64,000 nt of DNA. It comes from Ursus arctos. Taxonomy: Eukaryota > Chordata > Mammalia > Carnivora > Ursidae. Under the pieces are notes generated by a model that worked only from the letters and a program-made list of their open reading frames with translations, was not told the origin of the DNA and made no database searches. Numbering within the stretch: position 1 is the stretch's first letter; the number at the start of each line of letters is the position of its first letter. Of this stretch, positions 32,882 through 42,843 are shown piece after piece. The stretch lies in contig NW_026622985.1 in NCBI RefSeq assembly GCF_023065955.2, positions 69,987,931 through 70,051,930 on the forward strand, written 5' to 3'. A program made the translations under genes and the position numbers.

Positions 32882-33340
32882 TTATTATAAAATGGTAAAT
32901 ATTGCAGGTATGTTACATTACATTATATCATATATGATATTTTGTTGTCCTATTAGGTTTTCTAAGAGTTAGCCATACTTTGGATACGACTTACAGTTCT
33001 AAAGGGTAGTCATAATTTTGTTTTGCTTGAATAGGAGGAAATGTAGTCATTGTTCACATATCTAAATATTCTACTTCTCTCAATTAGGTAGATGTAATGT
33101 AGTAATCTGGTTTAACACTTGACCCCAATTTTTCTGAAAATTGCTATGCCCAAGACTTATATTAAATATTTTCAATCTTGGATTAGATAAGACTGTAATT
33201 ATTACTTTTGTTACTGATATAAATCTATCTAGATGACAGAATGAGCCAAACATTTATTTACCTCTCATTTCATGCTTTCTGAATGCATTATCCCTAGGTT
33301 ATATTACTATTCAGCTCTAAATTTGGAGAATGCTAGACCA

Positions 33341-33493
33341 GGGGCGCCTGGGTGGCTTAAGCATCTGACTCTTGACTTCATCTCAGGTCATGATCTCAGG
33401 GTCATGAGATCATGAGATCCAGCCCCCTCATTGGGCTGCCCACTCAGTGAGAAGTCTGCTTGGGATTCTCTCTCCGTCTGCCCCTCCCCCCAC

Positions 33494-33532
<39 letters not shown>

Positions 33533-33572
33533 AAATAAATAAATAAATAAATAAATCTAAGAAAGAAAGAAA
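33341..33572 (+). mobile_element. CAN-SINE with long CT tract
   Basis: Head GGGGCGCCTGGGTGGCTTAAG, 'CTCAGGTCATGATCTCAGGGTCATGAGATC', a (CT)n tract of about 40 bp at 33495–33532, (AAAT)n and an A-rich GAAAGAAAGAAAG end. The target-site duplication is GCTAGACCA / GCCAGACCA (33332–33340, 33573–33581), with one mismatch. About 20 bp is missing in the head ('GGTGGCTTAAGCATCTG'), removing the usual CAGTTGGT segment. Confidence 0.9.
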
Positions 33573-33581
33573 GCCAGACCA

Positions 33582-33609
33582 AATCAATCAATCAATCAAT
33601 CAATCAATA
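33582..33609. repeat. (AATC)n microsatellite
   Basis: Seven AATC units begin immediately after the right target-site duplication of the preceding CAN-SINE. Confidence 0.95.
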
Positions 33610-34138
33610 AACCTGGACCAGTTATTTTGTTAGGGCTGTTATAATCCAGTTATTAAAACAGTCAAGGTAAGTAGAAAACCCAATTTCATAGCATAGTTAG
33701 TTTGATTTCTTATGTCATCATAATGAGATGATAAATTGAACCTGGAATTTTGCATGGATCTAAGCACAAATTAAAAAGAACTCAATGTGATTTGTGTTTG
33801 CTTATCATTTAGCATTTTCTCAATATTTAAATTTACTTTTAAGATGACAAACCAGACTGTTTTTATGGTTTTGCTTTTAATATAATATGTAAAAGATAAT
33901 ATCTCAAAGAAAAAATTTTATAGGTAAAAGAAAATGTAAGGCTATAAGTTTTGAATACCTACTTATAGAGACAATATTTGCTACATATTCAGAGAAAACC
34001 AGTTTTATCAGAACAATAATCCAGAATAATAATAATGGTGATGACGATGATAACAAGATGATGGCCTAATGTTTTGAAAGTAGGAGAAATTGTCAGCTGT
34101 CCCGAAAATCACATTCTGCTTTAAGGCAAGAGAGTGCA
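33610..34138. other. CAV2–CAV1 interval, nothing recognised
   Basis: AT-rich. A short (ATG/ATA)-like run lies at about 34027–34060. Confidence 0.4.
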
Positions 34139-34345
34139 CCTTTTTTTTTTTTTTTAAGGATTTTATATATTTATTTATTTATCAGAGAGAGAGAGCACAA
34201 GCAGGGGGAAGTCAGGAAAAGGGAGAAGCAGGCTCCCCACTGAGCAAGGATCCTGATGTGGAACTCAATCCCAGGACCCTGGGATCATGACCTGAGCCAA
34301 AGACAGATGCTTAACTGCTTAACCAACTGAGCCACCAAGGCATCC
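34139..34345 (-). mobile_element. CAN-SINE, antisense
   Basis: T16, then AAGGATTTTATATATTTATT, GAGAGAGAGAGC, 'GGGAGAAGCAGGCTCCCCACTGAGCAAGG', 'GGATCATGACCTGAGCCAAAGACAG' and the head 'AACCAACTGAGCCACCAAGGCATCCC'. A 10-bp internal duplication, TTAACTGCTTAACC, occurs in the A-box region. The target-site duplication is CAAGAGAGTGCA / CAAGAAAGTTCA (34127–34138, 34346–34357), with two mismatches, so it is older than the 29506 copy. Confidence 0.9.
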
Positions 34346-34654
34346 CAAGAAAGTTCATTTTGTGACCCATCTAGGCCCCTCTTGCTGAAGTCCTCTGTCA
34401 AGCAACATATGTGAGAATCTTTATACAGAAGTTGGCATTTAAGATTGAGATTTTTTTTGTTGTTACCAACTATTTAATGGGAGGATTTTAAATATACTAT
34501 ATAAAGCTTTATGAGAATCAAATAAAAGATAGCAAAAGGGTATATCTAACCAACTAGATTAAAACATGGAAAACTGAAACCAAAAACCAGTCCCTAACAA
34601 CTAATGCATTTGATGTAGATTTGGGAACTTCATACCTTCCTGTATTCACACCCT

Positions 34655-35080
34655 GCCATGGTCTCATCATTGATGAAATTCACTTCCCAACCCTTGACTT
34701 TGGCCTAAGTCACGTGACCTGCCTTGTCCCACAGAATGGGGCAGAAGTAACAGTGTGTCATTTCCAGGTCTAGGCTTCCAAGAGCCTGTGGCATATTTTT
34801 CCTCTTCCTTTTTTGTAGCTGCTACTTCTCGGATTATGAGAAGAATCTTCCCCAATAGCTTGCGGGTCCAAGGAGGACAGAGACATGGAACAGAGCCAGC
34901 ACAGACTTGCAGTGAAATGCAGAGCTGCCCCAGCCACCCTGCCCTACATCAACCAAGCCCCAGCCTACCCAATCCATAGATCTGTGTGAACAAATAGTTG
35001 TTCTTAAGCTACTGAATTTTGTAGTAGTTTATTTATGCCAAATAATTGTAGCAATACTTGATTGATACACCCTAAAATTC
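34655..35080 (+). repeat. LTR-like old interspersed repeat (family uncertain)
   Basis: The 3' part reads 'CCATAGATCTGTGTGAACAAATAGTTGTTCTTAAGCTACTGAATTTTG…TAGCAATACTTGATTGATACA', the same plan as MaLR/ERVL LTR ends ('gttgttttaagccactaagttttggggtggtttgttacgcagcaatagataactgatac'). The 5' part ('CCTAAGTCACGTGACCTGCCTTGTCCC', 'GAATCTTCCCCAATAGCTTGCGG') agrees with an LTR body. It is non-coding; the two opposing open frames (34667–34979) are shadows. Confidence 0.5.
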
Positions 35081-36689
35081 AGTTTTAAAATATGTATTGG
35101 ATGGATGATGACAAAAAAAGTGTTGGTTCACAACATCTTTCACTTTTAATTAGCTATTGTGGTACATTGTGGTATGTCATATTGTGGTATGACATAGCCA
35201 TAAAGCCTCATCCACACTGATTTAGTGCGCACAATACATCTATACCTTTACCAGTTTTAGTTAGGACACCAAAAAGAATTGTACTTTTCTACACAGGATT
35301 TGCTATCCAAAAGTTTTTTCAAGAATTAATCTTATTTCAATCATATTAAATAATCAGTCAGATTGGTTTGGTCTTACTAACAATATTTGATAAGAAAATT
35401 GTAAAGCAAACTGACATGATAGCTAGCTAAAGGCCAGGTATATTATTCCATTATCAATATTTTGAGTTAATTAGAAGGATAAAAGCCTTAATGTAAGGCT
35501 ATCAGTGAAATATAAATATTGGCAGAAGTTCTCCTATATTTAAAATTTAAGGGTTTGTTATAATTCAGAAATACCAGATAGAGCCAAGAAAGATGTTACT
35601 GGCAAAGTCTTGGCAGGATTTGGTTGAAGGGGAAAAAAAACTGAATGATGAACATTTCTGAAATGTTAACTTAAACGTTCTTTGCTAGATGCCCCTGGAG
35701 CCCTCCCCCACCCCACCCACCCCCATGCCTAGGGAAAGATCATTACAGCAGAAAAGCAGAGATAAGGCTTTGCTTGATTCCAAAAGCCTTGTTGAATGCC
35801 CTGGGGGAATTCAGGGCAAAAAAAAAAAAAAAAAAAAAAAGCGTTGAGAGATGTGCAGGCATGGCTTCCTGCACAAGGGAGAGGAAATTGGGAAAATTAG
35901 CAAAATCATTGCTATGTGTGTCTTTAGCCAAGACACAGATAAATTAAGAGAATCTAACAGCTGAGATACTTGTGCCTCCTGTTTCTGAGGAGGGCCTGTG
36001 GAGATAGCAACCCCCTAGAGTTTCTCTGTACCGTGGCAGGGCATTTCTTCTCTTCTCTACAGCACCCTCACCATGGGTGGCTCCGTGCTGCCAAATCAGG
36101 CCTGCCCAGCCAAATTCATTAGCTGTAACTAGAGCCCCAAGAAAAAAACAGAAGTAGCAAAAAAGGTCTCTAGCCCTAGGGGGTGTATTGAATGAACATG
36201 AAGGACAGAGTAGCAGTGCCCTGAATGGACCAATGATTGAGGACAGACAGGCTGATGATGTAGTACCTATCAGCAGATCCGAGATGCACAGCTAAGGAAT
36301 AGACTCCTCCACAGACCCACCGTGAGATTCCTTGGCAATTCATAAGCCCCTGGAATTCAGCTGCAATCCCAACAAAATGGCAGAAACTAGAAATGGTCTA
36401 AGCTGAAGTTTCTGTTACCTGAAGAAATGGGGGTTTGTGAAAGAAATTAAACTCAGTTACCAAAAGAGAGAAAGTGATACCTCACAAGGGACTTCAGTAG
36501 TATACACGTTTTCCACTTTAAAAAATCTGAAGCAAATAAGGCAAAATGATATTATTTGATCAAGCTTGATGGTGGGAGTTCATTATACTATTCACTGTAT
36601 CTTGGAGGGTTAAACTATTTTACAACAAAAATACTTTAAAGTAAATATATTTATTTCAATTATGAATCTGTAGGCTGAAATTTGTCCCT
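35081..36689. other. CAV2–CAV1 interval
   Basis: Contains an imperfect TATTGTGGTA-type short repeat (35154–35200), a C-rich patch (about 35700–35725), an A24 run (35817–35840) and an L1M-like 3' end at about 36545–36650. No exon is seen. Confidence 0.45.
36545..36650 (+). repeat. L1M-like 3' end
   Basis: 'GATGGTGGGAGTTCATTATACTATTCACTGTATCTTGGAGGG', then 'TTTTACAACAAAAATAC', resembles the terminal part of an old L1 3' UTR. Confidence 0.45.
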
Positions 36690-36835
36690 AATCCTAGCAT
36701 CTGTTATGGTTTAGGCAGTATCCTCTGTGCTTTAAATGCATCACCTCATTAAATGTTCACAGCACCGCTATTGGGTAGATGTCAATTATGTTTTCCATTT
36801 TACAAGTAAGCAGAGTGACATTAATTTAAAGAAAC
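36690..36835 (-). repeat. MIR SINE fragment, antisense
   Basis: 'CTGTGCTTTAAATGCATCACCTCATTAAATGTTCACAGCACCGCTATTGGGTAGATG', then 'TTTTCCATTTTACAAGTAAGCAGAG', is the reverse complement of the MIR 3' half and core. Confidence 0.65.
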
Positions 36836-39250
36836 AGTTTGAAAAGAATATTTTCTCATCCACTGTAATCAGAAAAATTTTTGAATGTAGAAATAGTTGT
36901 TTATTTTTTTAAGAAAATAAATAGAAAAAAAATTTTTAAATACTCAAAATGGAAAGGCCCACAACAAGGAAGAGTCCAGTGCGGGCCTTCAAGCCAGAAG
37001 AGGGATGGAAAGGGATCAGATGAGGAGGCAGATCTTCATCTAGAAAGCTGTTCTTTTCCATATATAAAATGGAAGGTATGGAAGAAGGTAAAGCAGGTAT
37101 GGGAAGGCCTAAATGGAATTCAGTGGAAGGTGTGTGAGATGGTGATGTTGAAAAACAGGATAAATATTCAGTTGAACACATAGCTTGTAAAAATATTGAT
37201 ATTTATACATGTAAATAGTCACCCTCTGGAATGTTCCCCCTTTACCTTCTGACCTTCTCCTAAAGGCCCCTAACATCCCAATGAGCCAGCAACTGGCCAG
37301 CAGGACTCCAAGGCCCAGCTCCAGAGCTGTGACCCAAATTGGGAATGACTGCTGGGTAGCTCTGCCACACTGGTTATTATTCTTTTTATATCACACCTAG
37401 TGATAACCACTATTACAATCCAAACTATAATCTCTTTTCTGAACTCACTGACAAAGTCATATTTGGGCAATCTTAGGCTTCTGAGTTTTGATAAATGTTG
37501 GAACGCTGCCTGCTCCTTAAAACCACTGATATCGTTGTAAGCAGTCAAACCTTAGACTCCTAACCCTAGAGTGGAAATCAGATGAAGCCAGTTTAGCATA
37601 AGAGGATCCAGGGTGGTGGGGACCAGAGAGACTGGGGGTTGGGGGGGGTGAGAAAATAGGAGAACACAAAAGGCAACTAACTTCACAATTTTACCATGAG
37701 TAGATCCTCACCAGATTACTTAAGAATCCTATATCCCAGAAATTGTTAATAGGTGCTCTACTTATTTATCAACTTTAAAATGTTTCTTTACCCCACAAAA
37801 CTTATTAAGAACAAATCATTTTTTGTGTATTTAGACTTCAACTTCCACATCTCTAAGGCGACCGATTTGGAGGAATGGTGTCCCTTTTAGTTCTATATTT
37901 TTAGTGACATATAATGCCTGAGCTGACCTTTAAGGCTGCTTCTTTAAAAACAAAAAAAATTGAAGGCAAATAAGTTGCCATTTACTCATTTTTTAGTAAA
38001 TGATTTGGAGAAATTTATTAACTTGCCTCCAACCCTATAGTTATCTGTGGGGGTATCAAAGAAAAAATATTTTGTTTTTTACATCATCTGTTCATTTCAA
38101 ATCTTACACCTATGCTAACAATGTTCTTCATTTTTATTTCTCGTGAAGTTGGAGCCAATTCTTCAATTCAGCTATTAAAACCAGAATACAATCTGTTTCT
38201 TTTTGGTTCTAGTTTCTTGTTGAGGCAGGTTAATGAAGAGTTTGTGGTTTTTCCTCTCATTAGGAATTCATTTTGGCATTGACAACGCTTCACTGATCAT
38301 TGTGATTCCGTGTGCTGGGGTTGATTTGGCTTTGCCATGGACTTCCCTCGGTTGAGTGCTAGTTAAGCATTCACTCACAGGCCTCCCCAGAAAGTCCATT
38401 CCTTGCTGGAATGCAGGACACACACTCTCCCCGTTCCTGTTGACTTTTTTCACAGTCAAGATTACTCATCACAGCTGAAGACTGAATAACAATAGATGGG
38501 AAATGGTTTCCACATATTTCCATAGACCATAACCACAACTACTTTGCAACCAATTTATGAAGGAAGAGTTAGATAAACATCAATCATTAGAGGTAGACTG
38601 GGCACCATACAACACATGGTCAGGACAACACTCTTTCCTAGCATATCATGTATGTTAACACACAATTTGTTCAAAAAATTTAGAAATGGGTTTTGGCAGA
38701 AATAAAAATTTAAAACCCAATTTTTAGAAGATCTTTAGTATTCTAATAATGACTAGCCGGCATAATTATTGCCAACATATGTGACATTTTCCCTGCCATA
38801 AAATTGAAACTGATCTTTTTAAAAAACTGTATTGCTTTTTTACTATAAACAACAGCCTGTCCTTTATAGCTCTCTTTTATATTTTCATATCTTCTCTCTA
38901 ACTAGATAATCAGCTCCATGGGTTCCATCCTCTATTCCACCTTCTCCTCCTCCTTTTGTGCCCCAAACCCCATGTCAGACTGCCAGTATTTTTTAATGTA
39001 ACCTATGCCCCTTTATGTATATTCTCAGTTTTTTTTTTTTATTTCAAGTCATAATTTTACTTTTGATTGCATACAGAACCTTAGGTAAAATGTCCTTTCT
39101 GGACAGTGAATTTCTTGGCTTATTATAGCCCAAATGTAAAATTACTGCTTATTGTTTAATTCAACTTGTGTTGCTTTATAATAAAAAAAAGCATCCCCAA
39201 ATTTAGGAATAGATAAAATATTTTAATTGTTAATAATTTTTTAGAAGGGT
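36836..39250. other. CAV2–CAV1 interval, nothing recognised
   Basis: The opposing open frames at 36881–37183 and 36936–37181, and that at 37270–37548, have no recognisable domain. A G-rich run (GGGGGTTGGGGGGGG, about 37635–37649) could form a quadruplex. T10 is at about 39030. Confidence 0.4.
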
Positions 39251-39333
39251 ACCAGAATGGCCGAGTGGTTAAGGCGCTGGACTTAAGATCCAATGGATTT
39301 ATATCCTCGTGGGTTTGAACCCCACTTCTGGTA
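39251..39333 (+). tRNA. tRNA-Leu (anticodon TAA), with unusual T at C56
   Basis: An 83-nt sequence folds as a class II tRNA. The acceptor stem ACCAGAA/TTCTGGT is fully paired, with discriminator A. The D-arm is TGGCCGAGTGGTTAAGGCG, the anticodon loop CTTAAGA (anticodon TAA, reads UUA), the long variable arm has a GGAT/ATCC stem, and the T-stem GTGGG/CCCAC is fully paired. A TTTT pol III terminator follows at 39347–39350. Oddities against the canonical mammalian tRNA-Leu(UAA) as I recall it: the T-loop is TTTGAAC, not TTCGAAC, so the near-invariant C56 is T (a CpG-decay change in the B box), and the top anticodon-stem pair is C·A. It may be a weak or dying gene copy. It lies 1.26 kb upstream of the CAV1 start codon, same strand. 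Confidence 0.85.
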
Positions 39334-39428
39334 AAGGTTTCCCTGCTTTTCCAAAAAAAGAATCGTTCTGTCTGGATCTCCCCCAAGGACTTAAAGATCG
39401 TGAACAGTTAGGGCCCTCCGCATGTTTT

Positions 39429-39628
39429 GGGGAGCCTGGGTGGCACAGCGGTTAAGCATCTGCCTTCGGCTCAGGGCGTGATCCCGGCGTTGTGGGATCG
39501 AGCCCCACATCAGGCTCCTCCGCTATGAGCCTACTTCTTCCTCCCCCACTCCCCCTGCTTGTGTTCCCTCTCTCGCTGGCTGTCTCTATCTCTGTCAAAT
39601 AAATAAATAAAATCTTTTAAAAAAATAA
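39429..39628 (+). mobile_element. CAN-SINE, young 'GGGCGTGATCCCGG' subfamily
   Basis: Head GGGGAGCCTGGGTGGCACAG, 'CATCTGCCTTCGGCTCAGGGCGTGATCCCGGCGTTGTGGGATCGAGCCC', 'CAGGCTCCTCCGCTATGAGCC', 'CTCGCTGGCTGTCTCTATC', (AAAT)n and an A tail. It starts 95 bp after the tRNA-Leu gene and within about 1.2 kb of CAV1 exon 1. I could not find a convincing target-site duplication. Confidence 0.93.
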
Positions 39629-39629
39629 T

Positions 39630-40139
39630 TTTTTAAACTTCTAATCAATTAGTAGAAAAACCAGGTCTCCTCAACTCACAGGCAAGTACATTAGGAAAAA
39701 AAAAACTCTTCTATGATAAACTCGAAGCTCCAATTAAATATTTCTACAATTGTAAATATTTTACATATTTTGTAAATATGGCACGACGTTTTGGCATGAA
39801 TTTCCTTTTTTTCCAAAAAGATCAGTAAAGTTTAACATTTTCATTTATTTCAAAGCATTGTGGAGAATTTTAGAACTAGTTGGGAAATGTTAAATTCTTC
39901 ATGGCTGCTTCTCCCAGTTTCCATCCCCACCAACTAGATGTAAAGGAGTGTCACCAAAAGCACGGTGGACACATACGAACCCACACAAATTCCTTCCTGT
40001 GTTTAAATGTGAAATGCACCTAAAGGTTCTGGGCATTTTTCATCCCTTCCTCTGTGGAACTGGGAGATAGTTGTGTCTTGGGCAGCGATGGAACGTGGGC
40101 GATGAGAAGAAACGGCTTAGAACAGAGCTGAATTCTTTC
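39630..40139. other. sequence just upstream of the CAV1 CpG island
   Basis: AT-rich to about 40060, then rapidly GC-richer. No repeat or exon is recognised. Confidence 0.4.
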
Positions 40140-40590
40140 TGAAGCTCGGGTGCCCATACTGGGCATCTCTGCTTGCGCGCCGGTTTCCTTCACTCCCCAC
40201 CCCTTTGAGCATGATGCACTGCGAAAACATTCGCTCTCCGCAAGACGCCTCTGAGTGGTTCATAACTGGGAAAATCTTGCCCCAGGTTTAAAATATTTGC
40301 CCAAGCAACCCAGCGCCGGTGAAACGCTTTCCCGTTGCTCTTTGCTCCCTGCGGGCGCTCCCCGCCCTCTCCTGCCAGAACCTTGGGGATGTGCCTAGAC
40401 CCGGCGCAGCGCAAGTCCTGGCCAACCGCTGCAGAACAAACCCTTGGCGGGCGGCCAGGAGGCTCCCTCCCAGCCACCGCCCCCCGCCAGCGCCTTTTTC
40501 TCCCCCATACAATACAAGATCTTCCTTCCTCAGTTCCCTTAAATAACAGCCCAGGGAAATCTCAGAGCCTTCATCCAGCCACGGGCCAGC

Positions 40591-40620
40591 ATGTCTGGGG
40601 GCAAATACGTAGACTCCGAG
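40591..40620 (+). CDS. CAV1: caveolin-1, coding exon 1 (residues 1–10)
   Basis: A very short first coding exon, 30 nt, encoding MSGGKYVDSE, the invariant caveolin-1 alpha N-terminus. Caveolin-1 is the main structural protein of caveolae and binds cholesterol, cavins and signalling proteins at the plasma membrane. The start context is CAGCATGT (purine at −3). Donor GAG|GTAGGC, phase 0. The exon is far too short to be found by open-frame length; it is supported by exact match to the known N-terminus, a conserved leader and in-frame joining to exon 2. Confidence 0.97.
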
Positions 40621-42039
40621 GTAGGCTTGGGTGGGTGCGCGCGGGCCCTGGGGAGCGCAAGGAGTGCCTCCTTCTGCTATCTCCCACTCCAAATATTCCG
40701 ACTGCTTTCCCTGCCCCAGCCCTCTCTCGACTCGGAACACTCCTCTCGCGCTGGCACCTCTGTGGAATGGGCCTGGGCGGGGAGGTGAAGAGGAGGCAGG
40801 AATGTTTTCTATTTTCCTATGTAGAAAGGGGGCTGGGCGCCCCTAAACTAGAGGGAGGCAGAAAAGGGGGGCCGGGGTCCTGAAATTAGGACTGAGGACG
40901 CATTTCTAGGTGGGTCCGGGGTGCTGCTTGATGCTTCATTTTGGGACTCCCACGGTCCAGCCCCGGCCCGCTGGGAGGCGGCGGGCTGGAACGCAGGGTG
41001 GGAAGTCACTCACCCGCAATCCTGGGGACAGTCCCCGCGACTCCCCGCCAGGCGCCTGGACGGGTTGGCCGGGGCGGAGAGCGTTATGTTTGCACTTTCC
41101 AAAGCTCTTGGGCCACCTCAAAAACTCTTCCTGCATCTTGGCGCCTGGCGGGGTGTTTGGAGAGGGATGGACCTCTCCTCCCCCCAACTACCACCACCCC
41201 TTCCAACCACCCTCCTGAGCTCGGGCTCCGCCCGGGTGGGGAAACCTCGTTTTTCCAAACGCGGCCGCCGCTCAGCCACCGGCCGGCAGCCTAGGAGTGA
41301 CCTGAGGGTGGGTCGAGGGTGCTGTGCAGGTGAGATATCCTTATTCTAAGGAGTTTAGGGGGTTTGACACATGGTTTGGTCCAGAGATGGGGGCTTTCGG
41401 CACTGTGACCACCACGGGGGTTGGGAGAGCAATGGAGGGACAAAGAGGGCTGTGGGAGGGAGGGGGACGCGAACAGGTGCGAGGGAGATGCGAACAGAAC
41501 ACAACAACCATGGGGACACTCCATGGGTCAGGGGTTCCAACTGGATCTGCTTATTGAGATTATTGAGAGAGCTTATTGAGAGAAGGAACGGGGGTCAGGA
41601 GAACGGGAAAATGAAGCAGGTGAAACTTTCGGAGCGAGGGTGGCGTAGCAGAGAGAGTCGCTGGACAGAAGTTGGAAATCAGGTCCCCTCCCCCGCTGGG
41701 GTCTCCGCGGGGTACGGTGGGCTGGGCGTGCACCGGGCGGGGGCCTGGGCGGACCGCGCCGCGGGGTTTGCCCTGACCCCTGGCGGCGGGCGGGGGAGAC
41801 CGGAGCTCCAAGCCTGGTACGGAGGGGTGTGGTGTCCTCTCCTCGATCCTCTTAAAAAGCTTGCGGCGCCAAGGAGTTTACTGTGCGCGGAGCCACCGCT
41901 GCTGAAGCGGTTAGTTCGATTTTGAGCCTCGAGGTTTGCCCCGCCGCCAGGCTGACTTCTGATCGCTTGTTTTTCTTTTTGAAATTTTCTTCCCATCTCT
42001 CCGGCCACCCTCCCCTTCCTGGCCGTCTGCCCTGCGCAG
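40621..42039 (+). other. CAV1: CAV1 intron 1 (1.4 kb)
   Basis: A phase-0 intron between GTAGGC and CCTGCGCAG. It is mostly CpG-island DNA and free of recognisable transposons, which is notable in a region otherwise full of them. Confidence 0.95.
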
Positions 42040-42204
42040 GGACATCTCTACACTGTTCCCATCCGGGAACAGGGCAACATCTACAAGCCCAACAACAAGG
42101 CCATGGCAGAAGAGATGAACGAGAAGCAAGTGTACGACGCGCACACCAAGGAAATCGACCTGGTTAACCGCGACCCCAAGCATCTCAACGACGATGTGGT
42201 CAAG
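42040..42204 (+). CDS. CAV1: caveolin-1, coding exon 2 (residues 11–65)
   Basis: A 165-nt exon encoding the rest of the cytosolic N-terminus, [17 protein letters not shown]… to …[12 protein letters not shown]. Tyr14 (Src/stress phosphorylation site) and Met32 (start of the CAV1-beta isoform) are both present. Residues 33–38 are AEEMNE; from memory human has ADELSE, so the Ser37 proposed as a kinase site is Asn here. Acceptor CCTGCGCAG and donor AAG|GTAAGG fit the consensus. The exon ends in phase 0 at Lys65. The next exon, expected to start at [10 protein letters not shown] and to carry scaffolding and membrane domains, is not within this window, so the gene is cut by the window edge, not broken. 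Confidence 0.98.
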
Positions 42205-42756
42205 GTAAGGTGAGGCGGCCAGCCTGTAAAGGACGCCCCCCCACCATGCCCCCTGCCCCAGGCATGCTGTCAGGGTTGGGACAGCTCTCCTCTGGCAAGC
42301 AGTCTGTGCATCCTTCTGTATCTTTGCCACACAAAGATTTTCTGGGCTTGATAATGTGGGAGCTCCCGCAGTCATCAAAAATGTCACATATCCCCTCCCC
42401 ACCTCCTGCTGGTTAGTTCAGATGGAATTTAGCTATCTTGAGTTTCAAATACTTGCACTTCTCTCCTGGCAAATGAACCTCCGGATCTCTGCAACAGATT
42501 GACCCACACTGCTTGGGAGAGTGAGATGGTTGTCTTGCAGGTCACCCACTTGTCTATGCCCAGGCTTAAAGTCTAGTGAAGGGTGGTCCCCTGCTGCACA
42601 TAGAATTAAAGCAGTAAGGTCATTGTGTAAGGTCTTGTACCAAGATAAGAACAGGAATACAGAGTGGGCAGGTTCTCCCAGCTCAAATCAAGATAACCTG
42701 AAGCTATTTTCTTAAAAATAATAAGGTAGGTAAAATGATTCAGACTAAGAACAAAG

Positions 42757-42843
42757 AATACATATAATATATATTATAAATGTATATACTATATCATATA
42801 TAAATATATACATATATATGTATATATGTGTATATATATATAT
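42757..42843. repeat. (TA)n-rich microsatellite with TATATG units
   Basis: ATACATATAATATATATTAT passes into TATATATACATATATATGTA and (TA)n. It lies 550 bp downstream of CAV1 exon 2. Confidence 0.9.

Larger units (their letters stand above)
32063..33331. other. CAV2–CAV1 interval, AT-rich
   Basis: No exon or full repeat is recognised. Two adjacent short direct duplications lie at 32812–32845 and 32850–32881 (annotated separately). Confidence 0.4.
40140..42230. promoter_or_regulatory. CAV1: CAV1 CpG island and promoter region
   Basis: A GC- and CpG-rich domain covers both first exons and the intron between them, with a slight dip around 41330–41600. The immediate leader (40495–40590, 'TTTTTCTCCCCCATACAATACAAGATC … CATCCAGCCACGGGCCAGC') matches the mammalian CAV1 5' UTR as I recall it. 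TTAAATAA at 40539–40546 looks like a TATA box but lies within the expected 5' UTR. The intron-1 half (40900–42039) is a fair candidate for the promoter of the short CAV1-beta transcript. Long open frames on both strands here arise from GC richness. Confidence 0.7.

Noticed and set aside
40539..40546. TTAAATAA as CAV1 TATA box
   Set aside because: It lies 45 bp before the start codon in sequence that matches the known 5' UTR, so it is probably transcribed.
40288..42402. Many long open frames on both strands (up to 184 codons) around CAV1
   Set aside because: They lie in a CpG island where stop codons are rare, overlap on opposite strands and match no family. Only exons 1 and 2 are supported.
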